27,681 nucleotides of DNA from a virus, in the IMG/VR virus record IMGVR_UViG_3300042555_000278, positions 1-27,681 of that record; one strand, 5' to 3'. Below are positions 16,179 through 22,811 of the stretch, piece by piece. The position numbers and the translations under genes are program-made. The notes below the pieces were generated by a model. That model searched no databases and was not told where the DNA came from. It saw only the letters and a program-made list of their open reading frames with translations. Each line of letters opens with the position of its first letter. The stretch's first letter is position 1.

Positions 16179-16628
16179 ATGAACTACATTACCGCAGGTC
16201 TAGTAACTGCAGCTTTTATTGCAGGTTTTGTAGTACAAGGTTGGAGAATGGATTCTACTATTAGTTCAATGCAAGCCGAGCACTCCAAAGCTTTAGCTAC
16301 TGCAACGCAACAAGTTCTAGATCAATCTACAGAATTACAAAGGAAAAAAGATGCAGCTTTACAAAATGCTCAACTCAAGGCTAAACAGAACGCTGATGCT
16401 GCCTCTGCTGCTCAGTCTCAGCTTGATTGGCTGCGGGACTACAACGCCCGTAATAACACCTCCATCAGTAGTTCTACCTGCACCTCCGTTAGAGACTATG
16501 CAACAACCGCAACAGCCGTATTCACAGAGTGTACAGTTGCTCTTGAAGACATGGCAAGAAAAGCTCAAGGCCACGCCCTTGATGCCAGAACGTTGATACA
16601 AGCATGGCCTACATCACCTGTAAAATAA
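16179..16628 (+). CDS. i-spanin (Rz-like, DUF2514 type)
   Basis: 149 residues, starting one base after the previous stop. Residues about 4-21 form an N-terminal transmembrane helix, followed by a periplasmic helical region rich in Gln/Ala/Lys (coiled coil near 30-85) and two cysteines near residues 101 and 118. That is the layout of inner-membrane spanins of the DUF2514 type. It would bridge to the outer-membrane lipoprotein encoded inside it in the +1 frame, fusing inner and outer membranes as the last lysis step of a Gram-negative host. The downstream neighbour is the endolysin. The embedded partner gene makes the call firm. Confidence 0.82.
   Translation: MNYITAGLVTAAFIAGFVVQGWRMDSTISSMQAEHSKALATATQQVLDQSTELQRKKDAALQNAQLKAKQNADAASAAQSQLDWLRDYNARNNTSISSSTCTSVRDYATTATAVFTECTVALEDMARKAQGHALDARTLIQAWPTSPVK
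16351..16596 (+). CDS. o-spanin (Rz1-like lipoprotein), embedded in the i-spanin gene
   Basis: 81 residues lying completely inside the i-spanin gene in the +1 frame, the classic embedded Rz/Rz1 arrangement. An AAAGGAAAA site is directly upstream of the ATG. A basic start with R10 and R13 and a hydrophobic run lead to lipobox L-I-G-C, with the lipidated Cys at residue 28. The mature part begins G-T-T-T-P-V-I-T-P-P and is Pro-rich (P-P-S-V, P-A-P-P), like Rz1, followed by a helical, Gln-rich tail. It would be sorted to the inner leaflet of the outer membrane and pair with the i-spanin. Such genes are often missed in annotation. Confidence 0.85.
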   Translation: MQLYKMLNSRLNRTLMLPLLLSLSLIGCGTTTPVITPPSVVLPAPPLETMQQPQQPYSQSVQLLLKTWQEKLKATPLMPER

Positions 16629-16640
16629 TAGAAAGAATAT

Positions 16641-17024
16641 ATGACATTTCAATTTGGAACTAAAAGTCTAGAACGATTAGCTACGGTACACCCTGACCTA
16701 CAAAACCTGTTTAAAGAGGCTATAACTAACTCTCCTTACGATTTCAGTATCACCGAAGGGATTCGTACCTTAGAACGTCAGAAACAGCTTGTAGCAGATA
16801 AAAAGAGCACTACGTTAAACTCTAGGCACTTAACAGGTAAAGCCTTAGATATTGCTGTAATTGTAGACGGTAAAGTTACTTGGGATATTCAAGCATATAA
16901 GGTTGTAGCAGAGCATATTAAATCTGTAGCTAAACTAATGAACATTGCAATTGTATGGGGTGGAGACTGGAAATCATTTATTGATGGTCCTCATTTTGAA
17001 TTAGATAAAAAAGTATATTTATAA
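16641..17024 (+). CDS. Endolysin, M15-family L-Ala-D-Glu / D,D-peptidase (T5-lysin type)
   Basis: 127 residues. Zinc ligands are visible as H63 and D70 in S-R-H-L-T-G-K-A-L-D and as H118 in D-G-P-H-F-E-L; D115 matches the catalytic acid of the T5 endolysin. W106-G-G-D and the S-I-T-E-G-I-R-T segment near residue 36 also match the M15 peptidase fold. There is no signal peptide or separate cell-wall-binding domain, so release to the periplasm should need a holin. Slightly shorter than T5 endolysin (137 residues) but all metal ligands are kept. It is the last gene of the + arm, 12 bases after the i-spanin stop and just before a bidirectional terminator. Confidence 0.9.
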   Translation: MTFQFGTKSLERLATVHPDLQNLFKEAITNSPYDFSITEGIRTLERQKQLVADKKSTTLNSRHLTGKALDIAVIVDGKVTWDIQAYKVVAEHIKSVAKLMNIAIVWGGDWKSFIDGPHFELDKKVYL

Positions 17025-17033
17025 TAAAAGAAA

Positions 17034-17068
17034 ACCCGGATATCCTTGACAGGACTCCGGGTATTTTT
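17034..17068. terminator. Bidirectional terminator between convergent arms
   Basis: A 7-base-pair G/C-rich outer stem (17034-17040 with 17056-17062) extends inwards through TCCT/AGGA. On + it is followed by ATTTTT; on - the stem is followed by TTTTCTTTT. It therefore ends both the late (+) and the RNR/thioredoxin (-) transcripts. Confidence 0.9.
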
Positions 17069-17079
17069 ACGTCTGTACT

Positions 17080-17325
17080 TTACAAAGCTACAAACTCTTT
17101 CAATTGTTCAGCACTCATGTAACCTGATCTACGTTTCATCACTTGGTTGTCACTCATTAGAAGTACAGTTGGTACTCCACGAATATCAAATTCAGTTGTA
17201 GCTGTAGGGTCTGCATCAATGTCTACTGTTTCTACAGGGATACCAAGATCAACACCTTGTAAAGTTTTACTAAGCATTTTACACGGACCACACCAATGAG
17301 CTTTAAATACTACTAGTTTTTGCAT
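17080..17325 (-). CDS. Thioredoxin-like protein
   Basis: 81 residues, shorter than E. coli thioredoxin (108) and of glutaredoxin-like size. The active site W-C-G-P-C is at residues 11-15 and the cis-proline is P52 in R-G-V-P-T-V. The remaining core follows the thioredoxin pattern with D-I-D-A-D-P near 36. It lies directly downstream of nrdA, so its likely job is to reduce the C-terminal cysteine pair of the phage ribonucleotide reductase. The start overlaps the end of a 22-codon ORF, and only GGTGG precedes it as a ribosome-binding site, suggesting coupled translation. It is the last gene of the RNR operon, 12 bases from the bidirectional terminator. Confidence 0.88.
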   Translation of the reverse strand: MQKLVVFKAHWCGPCKMLSKTLQGVDLGIPVETVDIDADPTATTEFDIRGVPTVLLMSDNQVMKRRSGYMSAEQLKEFVAL

Positions 17326-17381
17326 GCGTAACCACCCATATCATCTTTTGAAATACCGTCCCAACCTTCTTTATGTTTCAT
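17313..17381 (-). CDS. 22-residue small ORF between nrdA and thioredoxin
   Basis: The frame has an ATG preceded by AAAGGA six bases upstream, and encodes 22 residues starting M-K-H-K-E-G-W-D-G-I. It ends inside the thioredoxin gene (13-base overlap in a different frame). It is charged, with one Trp and one Cys near the end and no membrane helix. It may be a coupling leader that loads ribosomes for the weakly initiated thioredoxin gene rather than a functional peptide. No homology is recognised. Confidence 0.45.
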   Translation of the reverse strand: MKHKEGWDGISKDDMGGYACKN

Positions 17382-17395
17382 TCTATTTCCTTTCA

Positions 17396-19090
17396 TTATT
17401 GACAAGCTTCACATTCACCCTTACTGGCTTGCACACCAGCTTGAGTATAAATGTAATACAACGCTAAGATGTTTTCATCACGGAAAGCTTCAGCGTGAAC
17501 TTCAGCAATCCAAGCAGGGTCTTCATCTGCTGCAAAGAACAGATTTAACGACTGCCACTGATCAATATACATACTACGTGCAGATGCTAATCTTAGCACA
17601 GCTTTCTGGTTGATTTCAAAAGCAGTTTTAAATACTTGCTTTTCATCATCGGTCAACCATTCTACGTGCTGTACTGAACCTTGTTTGTCTGTAATCTCTT
17701 GAACATGTTTCTTGGTGTAAACACCTTTCTTTTTCATTAGCTCAAGTAGTACAGGATTCAAACGATCAATCTCACCTGCAGAAGTAGTTTGATTATAACT
17801 CATAGCTGGATCAGGATTAATACCTTCTGATACACCACCCATTAGCAATGCAGTAGATTTGGTAGGTGCAATAGCAATCAAGTGCGTATTACGAATACCA
17901 TAACCTTTACACCATTCGGGTTCACCTAAGATTACAGCCATTTCTTTAGTAGCATTTTGTGCATGTTTCCAAATCACCATTTGAATCTCTTGACTCAACC
18001 TGTGTGCATCAAAGCCTTCAAATGGTAGCATCTCTTGCATGAACAATGTATGAATACCACATAGACCTAAACCAAGTGCTCGACTCTTCTTAGTGAATCG
18101 TACAGCTTTCTCTAGGCCATTAATACCTTCTGCTCTTTCGATAAATTCAGAAGCTACACAATCCAAGAAGATAGTTGCCCAATAAGGTGCATCAGTATAA
18201 ATCCATTCACGGTACTTAGCTGCATTCATTGAAGAGAGTACACAAGTATATGTGTGATCTTTATCGTTGAATAGCATAATCTCAGAACACAACTGTGAGT
18301 TGTTAATCTTCAAACCATGATCTACATAAGTAATTGGACGTTTAGCATTTGCTTTATCAATAAAGAAGAAATAACCTTTACCAGTTACCATTTTAATCTT
18401 CATTGCCTTTTGAAAGCGTTCAATAGCATCACGATCACCAGCTTCCAAACGATCAATAAACGATTGTCGAATGGTCCAACCTGCGTTTAGATCATCAGGT
18501 TCCGCTAAGATGTGATCAGAGATTTCGTTAAAGTCGCCATGTTCGATATCTAAGTAAAAAGCCCAAGCACCTCTACGTGCTGTACCTTGTGCGATATTAC
18601 GCATAGCATTAACGTGCTCTTTAACCACAGGTAAGATACCAGAAGCTTTACCACCTACGCTAATCTTGGAACCACGAGGACGAATAGAACTTAGATCAGT
18701 TGCTGTACCAAAACCGTATTTAGTCAGCATAGCAACTTCATGTAAGTTACTGTAGAAACCATCTACTGAATCATCTGCAATGGTTCCTGAGCATGATACA
18801 GGCATTCCACGAGTCGTTCCCATGTTAGCTAGTACAGGAGTGCTAGGTGACAACCAACCGTTCCACAGCAGTTTAAAGAACTCTGCTTCAGCTTCAGGAA
18901 GCATAGGAACGTGTTTTGCTGCAGTACGGGCTATCCTCTCAAATTGACCACGTACAGAACGACCTTCAGTTTGATATTCATATTTATCTTTGAACATCTG
19001 ATAACCTGCAGTTGTATACCACTGAGGCACTAAATCTTGCTCCTGCAGTTTCTTGCGCTCTTCACTTAGTTCTTTATAAATATTACTCAT
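17396..19090 (-). CDS. nrdA: Class I ribonucleotide reductase large (alpha) subunit
   Basis: 564 residues from ATG 19090, with AAGGA upstream; a longer start at 19183 would overlap nrdB by 101 bases. It makes dNDPs with the NrdB radical subunit. Catalytic residues by comparison with E. coli: C100 and C283 (redox pair), C268 (thiyl) and E270 in Q-L-C-S-E-I, Y545-Y546 (radical relay), and C560/C563 in the C-terminal G-E-C-E-A-C swinging arm. It is about 200 residues shorter than E. coli NrdA; the N terminus has no ATP-cone, so overall dATP feedback would be missing. The residue equivalent to E. coli N437 is Gln (Q266). The 5' end overlaps the nrdB stop by 8 bases. Confidence 0.93.
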   Translation of the reverse strand: MSNIYKELSEERKKLQEQDLVPQWYTTAGYQMFKDKYEYQTEGRSVRGQFERIARTAAKHVPMLPEAEAEFFKLLWNGWLSPSTPVLANMGTTRGMPVSCSGTIADDSVDGFYSNLHEVAMLTKYGFGTATDLSSIRPRGSKISVGGKASGILPVVKEHVNAMRNIAQGTARRGAWAFYLDIEHGDFNEISDHILAEPDDLNAGWTIRQSFIDRLEAGDRDAIERFQKAMKIKMVTGKGYFFFIDKANAKRPITYVDHGLKINNSQLCSEIMLFNDKDHTYTCVLSSMNAAKYREWIYTDAPYWATIFLDCVASEFIERAEGINGLEKAVRFTKKSRALGLGLCGIHTLFMQEMLPFEGFDAHRLSQEIQMVIWKHAQNATKEMAVILGEPEWCKGYGIRNTHLIAIAPTKSTALLMGGVSEGINPDPAMSYNQTTSAGEIDRLNPVLLELMKKKGVYTKKHVQEITDKQGSVQHVEWLTDDEKQVFKTAFEINQKAVLRLASARSMYIDQWQSLNLFFAADEDPAWIAEVHAEAFRDENILALYYIYTQAGVQASKGECEACQ

Positions 19091-20075
19091 TTGTTTTCCT
19101 TTTCCATACGAAATCAGCACTGTCCCAACTACGATGATATTGGTTGCCCATACCGCTGAAAAAATCGTTAAAAGTATAGTCATTGATACCCTTATAAAAC
19201 CATGAAGCTATGGGGTTGTATTGTACATCATACTCTTTTGTAAAGCCCAATTGCTTTAAGCACTCGTTGACCCTAGATTGTACAAAGTTCTCAAGCTGAT
19301 GTGCAGTGATACCTTTGATTTCACCTTGCTCAAATAACTTAGCGATGATCTGGCACTCATGCTCATAAAGCTTCTTAGCTACTAATCGTACTTGAGCCTC
19401 GATTGCTAACTTGTGTAATTCAAAAGCTTCAAGTGAAACAGTTTGCTTTAATTGTTCTAGCTTATATTTGAAAGCCCAAGCTCCACCAGTAGAATGCATA
19501 TTTTCATCACGTACTGAGAAGTTGATTCCTCGCACAATGTTCATTAACTTGTTCTTACCTTGAGATTGGTAGTGCTTTAAGAATGCAAAAGATGAATACA
19601 AGATTACACCCTCGACCATTGAAAAAGCAGCTAATGAAATCAAATCATCAGGATGATCAATAATTTCACCAATGTGTTCTACCCTTTGGTTTAACACAGG
19701 GTCATTTAAATATGATGTGTAAAACTCAGGTGTATCAATATGCAATAGCTGATTAATCTTATTGTAAAACGGTGCGTGAACTGCCAATTCAAACATAGAA
19801 AAGACCGAAGCCATTCTATGAAATTCTGCACCATTAAACATGTTCTTAAAGCGTCCACCCCAATACTCAGAACCAGCGTGTGTTTCGTAGATACTAAATA
19901 GTTTTAATGTAGTAATAACAGCATGCTTTTCAGCAGGTGTAAAGTTTACTAGTACATCTTGAATATCTTTCTCTACTTTAATTTCATCTGGTAACCAGAA
20001 TACTTTCAACTGCTGATCTGCAAACTCAACTGGTTCCTGTCGTTCATTGATAGGTAACAAGTATTTTTCTAGCAT
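19083..20075 (-). CDS. nrdB: Class I ribonucleotide reductase small (beta, radical) subunit
   Basis: 330 residues. Proposed metal ligands: E64 (Asp in E. coli), E155, E191 and H194 in R-D-E-N-M-H, and H100. Y104 aligns with radical Tyr122. The first E-x-x-H motif is unusual: the sequence is F-E-L-A-V-H, so the Glu (E96) is four, not three, residues before the His. The conserved C-terminal part ends in a basic tail, shorter than the E. coli tail that docks on NrdA. AGAGGA precedes the ATG, which starts immediately after the TAA of the upstream gene. Coupled to nrdA by an 8-base overlap. A di-iron Tyr-radical enzyme is the default reading; the E96 placement leaves the cofactor less certain. Confidence 0.92.
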   Translation of the reverse strand: MLEKYLLPINERQEPVEFADQQLKVFWLPDEIKVEKDIQDVLVNFTPAEKHAVITTLKLFSIYETHAGSEYWGGRFKNMFNGAEFHRMASVFSMFELAVHAPFYNKINQLLHIDTPEFYTSYLNDPVLNQRVEHIGEIIDHPDDLISLAAFSMVEGVILYSSFAFLKHYQSQGKNKLMNIVRGINFSVRDENMHSTGGAWAFKYKLEQLKQTVSLEAFELHKLAIEAQVRLVAKKLYEHECQIIAKLFEQGEIKGITAHQLENFVQSRVNECLKQLGFTKEYDVQYNPIASWFYKGINDYTFNDFFSGMGNQYHRSWDSADFVWKRKTNE

Positions 20076-20489
20076 TTAGTCTTCCTCTGTTGTTGTCGCA
20101 TATTTATCTCTAGATTCTAGCAGTGCCTGTGCATCTTCTGTTTCGTATCTAGCACGATAAATGTCTTCCGTTAATTTACTTCCACTTGCTTTATCAAGAG
20201 CAGGTCTACTTGCATAGCCGCTATTAATCCAAGTTTCATCTAATCGTTCCTCGCCAACCCAACGACTGCACACAACAATTTCGTTAAATCTGTTTCTGTG
20301 CTGTAGTGCATCTTGTCTTTGGTATGGTCGATCTACATTCATTCCTAAAGAATAAAGAAAGTTCTTAAATTCTTCATCCCTGTTTTCAAACTCACTTGAG
20401 TAATTTGGCATTACTTTAATAATCTCTGATTCAGAAATAATACATAATGCTACAATTGCATTGGGGCGAGTTGCTGGTTTTTTATTCAT
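20076..20489 (-). CDS. Hypothetical protein, first gene of the RNR operon
   Basis: 137 residues; not recognised. It starts basic (N-K-K-P-A-T-R), has a hydrophobic strand near residues 11-19, and a central segment with V-V-C-S-R-W-V-G-E-E-R-L-D-E-T-W-I-N-S-G-Y-A-S near 72-94, which looks like a conserved core. The C terminus is acidic and probably disordered (Thr/Glu/Asp). There is no signal peptide or membrane helix. AAAGGTAGTAACA precedes the ATG, 26 bases from the predicted start of transcription at promoter P3. Its stop abuts the nrdB ATG, so it is co-translated with RNR; a regulatory or nucleotide-metabolism role is possible but not shown. Confidence 0.7.
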   Translation of the reverse strand: MNKKPATRPNAIVALCIISESEIIKVMPNYSSEFENRDEEFKNFLYSLGMNVDRPYQRQDALQHRNRFNEIVVCSRWVGEERLDETWINSGYASRPALDKASGSKLTEDIYRARYETEDAQALLESRDKYATTTEED

Positions 20490-20521
20490 TGTTACTACCT
20501 TTCAGAATAAACGAGAGTCCT

Positions 20522-20550
20522 ATTATATCACTGCTTATTGGTTAAATCAA
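20522..20550 (-). promoter_or_regulatory. Sigma70-type promoter P3 of the RNR operon
   Basis: Reading the - strand: TTGATT (20550-20545), a 17-base spacer, TATAAT (20527-20522), with TGA just before the -10. The predicted start is near 20515. The -35 lies inside the upstream small ORF and the TG of the extended -10 is part of that ORF's stop codon. Confidence 0.85.
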
Positions 20551-20686
20551 GGTTATCTTGATCTTCTGGTTCATCTTTAATACTATGTAGTTCACGGTGT
20601 TCGTTTACTAATTTAATAGCAACAGAGTAAATCGTTACGATTACAAATACTAAAACTAACAGACTAATTATTTGCATTACAATCAT
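20528..20686 (-). CDS. 52-residue single-helix membrane peptide
   Basis: The frame starts with ATG 20686, overlapping the TGA of the upstream gene by 4 bases, with AAAAGGAT upstream; an internal ATG at 20677 is also possible. Residues about 4-22 form one hydrophobic helix (I-I-S-L-L-V-L-V-F-V-I-V). The C-terminal half is charged and acidic (E-H-R-E-L-H-S-I-K-D-E-P-E-D-Q). It is probably an inner-membrane protein with its charged tail in the cytoplasm. Function is unknown. Codon usage and coupling to the nucleotide-metabolism gene upstream support it as real. Promoter P3 is embedded in its 3' end. Confidence 0.68.
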   Translation of the reverse strand: MIVMQIISLLVLVFVIVTIYSVAIKLVNEHRELHSIKDEPEDQDNLDLTNKQ

Positions 20687-21261
20687 TTGTTATCCTTTTG
20701 TTTAAGTTCGGGGTCTAGCATAAATTCTAGTAGGAACATTGCATTAACGGCTACAGCAGCCAAATGCGGCATATCTGGTACGCTGCTATCAGGATCATAG
20801 ACTTCGCCCCTTCTGTGGGCTTCTAAGTGCCTGTAAAGAGCATCTAGATATCGCTGTTCAGCGCCTTCTACTTTCTTCCAGTTGTTACGCTCTTTATACT
20901 TCTTAAGACCAACTGTAAGATTCTTTGCAACTTGCTCCAATGCATAAGGTGGAATTAAGCTATATTGCAACTTATCTTGATCATACTTAGTACCTACAGG
21001 TTGATCTTCTTGCGGTATAGTGCGATGAAACGGCCACTTGGCAGGTTGCCAGTTTTGCATTTGTTGTGTATCAGATCGCAAATCTACTTTTGAGGATGGC
21101 ACAAAATATACTTCCTTATCAGAACAATCTACAATCTGAACCGCTAATCTACATCCTTCACTATCATTGCGAAATGCACATAAATCACAGCCACTATTAT
21201 CTTCACCATCGAACACAGGCGTGTAATCTTTAAAATTAACCGTAATATCATGTAAACTCAT
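20683..21261 (-). CDS. dATP/dGTP diphosphohydrolase-like protein with N-terminal C4 module
   Basis: 192 residues from ATG 21261, chosen because AAGGAGG lies 7 bases upstream; the TTG two codons earlier would be too close. Residues about 88-180 match the phage dATP/dGTP diphosphohydrolase N-terminal family: G-T-K-Y-D-Q-D-K near 90, S-L-I-P-P near 101, K-K-Y-K-E-R-N-N-W near 120, R-Y-L-D-A-L-Y-R-H-L near 137 and H-L-A-A-V-A-V-N-A near 166. The Gly-Lys-Tyr-Asp and Arg-His motifs are the family marks. Residues 25-46 carry C25, C28, C37 and C46, a likely zinc-binding addition. It would convert purine dNTPs, fitting the adjacent MazG-like and RNR genes; substrate is inferred. Confidence 0.72.
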   Translation of the reverse strand: MSLHDITVNFKDYTPVFDGEDNSGCDLCAFRNDSEGCRLAVQIVDCSDKEVYFVPSSKVDLRSDTQQMQNWQPAKWPFHRTIPQEDQPVGTKYDQDKLQYSLIPPYALEQVAKNLTVGLKKYKERNNWKKVEGAEQRYLDALYRHLEAHRRGEVYDPDSSVPDMPHLAAVAVNAMFLLEFMLDPELKQKDNK

Positions 21262-21263
21262 GA

Positions 21264-21767
21264 TCAATCCTCCTTAAAACCATTCAGTAGTAAATCTGCA
21301 GGAATGCAATTAGATAAATCGTTTGATTCAAAATCAATCGGCTTCATGACCTTATCATTCCAGTTCTTAATAACAAACAATTCATATTCTGAATTATACT
21401 CTACCGTAACAGGAATACCATCTTCTTCATACTTCTGTGCAGTTTGAATTGCAATTAGTTCTTTCGAAGGATACTTTGTTAGGTTATTGTATGCAGTATC
21501 TCGCATAGCTTTTCTAACATCTACGCCAAGGTATTCAAGCTTTTGCATCAAACCTAATGCAGTGACCATTACGTCCATTACACCGTCTAGTACTTCTTTT
21601 ACATTATTCTGATCAATACCCTTATCTTTAATCTCTTTTGTTTCCTCTAAGATTAAATTGTATTGAAACTCAATATCCTTTAAGCTACCTAGTTTATCTT
21701 TACCTGCGATATCATTAAATGAATAGCAATCCATTTGAAATTCTAAAATATCATAATCGTCTGTCAT
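21264..21767 (-). CDS. MazG-like / all-alpha NTP pyrophosphohydrolase
   Basis: 167 residues. Residues about 38-105 show the all-alpha NTP pyrophosphatase pattern: E-E-T-K-E near 41 as the E-E-x-x-E part, then E-V-L-D-G-V-M-D near 58 as the E-x-x-D part, and a closing R-D-T-A-Y-N-N-L-T-K-Y. These acidic residues bind Mg2+ in the family. The C-terminal 50 residues are beta-rich and unrecognised. AAAGGAG precedes the ATG. The adjacent downstream gene is a second putative nucleotide-pool enzyme; together they may remove non-canonical or host nucleotides or tune dNTP ratios. Its promoter (P5) and a hairpin are immediately upstream. Substrate cannot be told from sequence. Confidence 0.75.
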   Translation of the reverse strand: MTDDYDILEFQMDCYSFNDIAGKDKLGSLKDIEFQYNLILEETKEIKDKGIDQNNVKEVLDGVMDVMVTALGLMQKLEYLGVDVRKAMRDTAYNNLTKYPSKELIAIQTAQKYEEDGIPVTVEYNSEYELFVIKNWNDKVMKPIDFESNDLSNCIPADLLLNGFKED

Positions 21768-21783
21768 AGTACTCCTTTACTAA

Positions 21784-21811
21784 GAAAAAAATCCCCGGCT
21801 ATTAACCGGGG
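21784..21811 (-). terminator. Intrinsic terminator after the DEDD exonuclease gene / attenuator of P5
   Basis: On - the stem is CCCCGG (21811-21806) with CCGGGG (21798-21793), a 7-base loop, then A and a run of seven T within 21791-21785. It ends the replication-gene transcript. It also lies about 20-45 bases into RNA made from promoter P5, before the MazG-like gene. Confidence 0.87.
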
Positions 21812-21834
21812 TGTGAACTCAAATTGTAAGTGCT

Positions 21835-21863
21835 AGTATAGCACAAGTTTGTTACATCAGCAA
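21835..21863 (-). promoter_or_regulatory. Promoter P5 upstream of the pyrophosphohydrolase genes
   Basis: On -: TTGCTG (21863-21858), 17-base spacer, TATACT (21840-21835), TGC before the -10. The -35 is a weaker match than in the other promoters, but spacing and extended -10 agree. Predicted start is near 21828, upstream of the terminator-like hairpin. Its -35 overlaps the end of the exonuclease gene. Confidence 0.62.
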
Positions 21864-22811
21864 GCTTTTACGCTTTTCTTTTGTAGTCTTTGATGTTCTG
21901 TGACGATGTACAGCACCGCATTCACTGCAACGCATTTCATCAAATACATTCAACGATGTTTCTACTGTACGACCTGTAGCTTCAACTTCTGAGCTACCGC
22001 ATACACGGCATCGCACCAAGTCATCATCATAGTACAACGCTGCATTGAAGTCTGAACCTGCACGACCCAATTGGCGAGTACGTAAGTAAACTTCATACAG
22101 TAGATCAACGTCCTGTACGCAGTATTCTACCATTTGTGCCATCGCTTCTTCATCACCTTCTTGTACTTTACGCCACAGTGAAATACCACCAGTGCTAATC
22201 TTACGACCAAGCCCAAAGAATTCACCAATTGCGTCTAAACGATTGCTAGGCAGTTTCAAATACTTCTTTGCTAGTTGCAATGTATCTAGTACTTTGACTT
22301 GTGGTAGCGGAGGAAAACCATTATAGATTGCTCGTGCTTGAACTACCTTGTGATCAAAACCCATGCTATTGTGTGCAAGTACAGCGTCTGCTTGTTCATA
22401 CAATTCAAATAACTTTGCAACAATCCGAGAATCATCTTTGATTAGTACTTCTTCTGCTGAAAGGTAGATGCTTTCTGTAGTATTACTGCCCAACCAGCGC
22501 CAGCAAGCACATAAAATCCAACCACCATTATCTAAGATGTTGTCTTGCGATAAGTTAACCTTGAATCGACCAAAGGTAAGAGCAGTAGCTGCTGCAGTTT
22601 CAGTATCAAATACTAAAATCTTTGGACCTTCTGTTTGCTTAAAGGCTACATCTTCTGGATTATAGAAAGGTTTAGGATCAGCAATCCAACGATTCCAAAT
22701 ATCATTAACAGTAGATTTACCGATACCCAATTCTTGTGCTACTTTGCGACTACTGATACCAGCACCTGTCATTCTCACGACTTGTTCTACGATGTTATTC
22801 GAATGCTTCAT
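21852..22811 (-). CDS. DEDDy 3'-5' exonuclease with N-terminal HTH and C-terminal zinc ribbon
   Basis: 319 residues in three parts. Residues 7-42 form a resolvase/transposase-type helix-turn-helix (V-A-Q-E-L-G-I-G-K-S-T-V). Residues 64-245 are RNase H-like exonuclease: D69-T-E71 (Exo I), N148 to D153 (Exo II), and Y230-x-x-x-D234 (Exo III), so the catalytic set is D, E, D, D with Tyr. Residues 268-298 hold C268-x-x-C271 and C295-x-x-C298, a zinc ribbon. A helix-turn-helix in front of a DEDD nuclease is unusual and suggests targeted DNA binding. It overlaps the preceding gene (ATGA). It may proofread, resect or degrade DNA; no polymerase domain is attached. Confidence 0.8.
   Translation of the reverse strand: MKHSNNIVEQVVRMTGAGISSRKVAQELGIGKSTVNDIWNRWIADPKPFYNPEDVAFKQTEGPKILVFDTETAAATALTFGRFKVNLSQDNILDNGGWILCACWRWLGSNTTESIYLSAEEVLIKDDSRIVAKLFELYEQADAVLAHNSMGFDHKVVQARAIYNGFPPLPQVKVLDTLQLAKKYLKLPSNRLDAIGEFFGLGRKISTGGISLWRKVQEGDEEAMAQMVEYCVQDVDLLYEVYLRTRQLGRAGSDFNAALYYDDDLVRCRVCGSSEVEATGRTVETSLNVFDEMRCSECGAVHRHRTSKTTKEKRKSLLM

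Noticed and set aside
17790-17830. TATAAT-like -10 inside nrdA (- strand)
   Set aside because: The -35 candidate (TTAATC) is poor, the TG extension is absent, and it lies within a coding region.
19091-19183. 31-residue hydrophobic N-terminal extension of NrdA (signal or membrane helix)
   Set aside because: It overlaps nrdB in another frame; the ATG at 19090 has the ribosome-binding site, and RNR is cytoplasmic.
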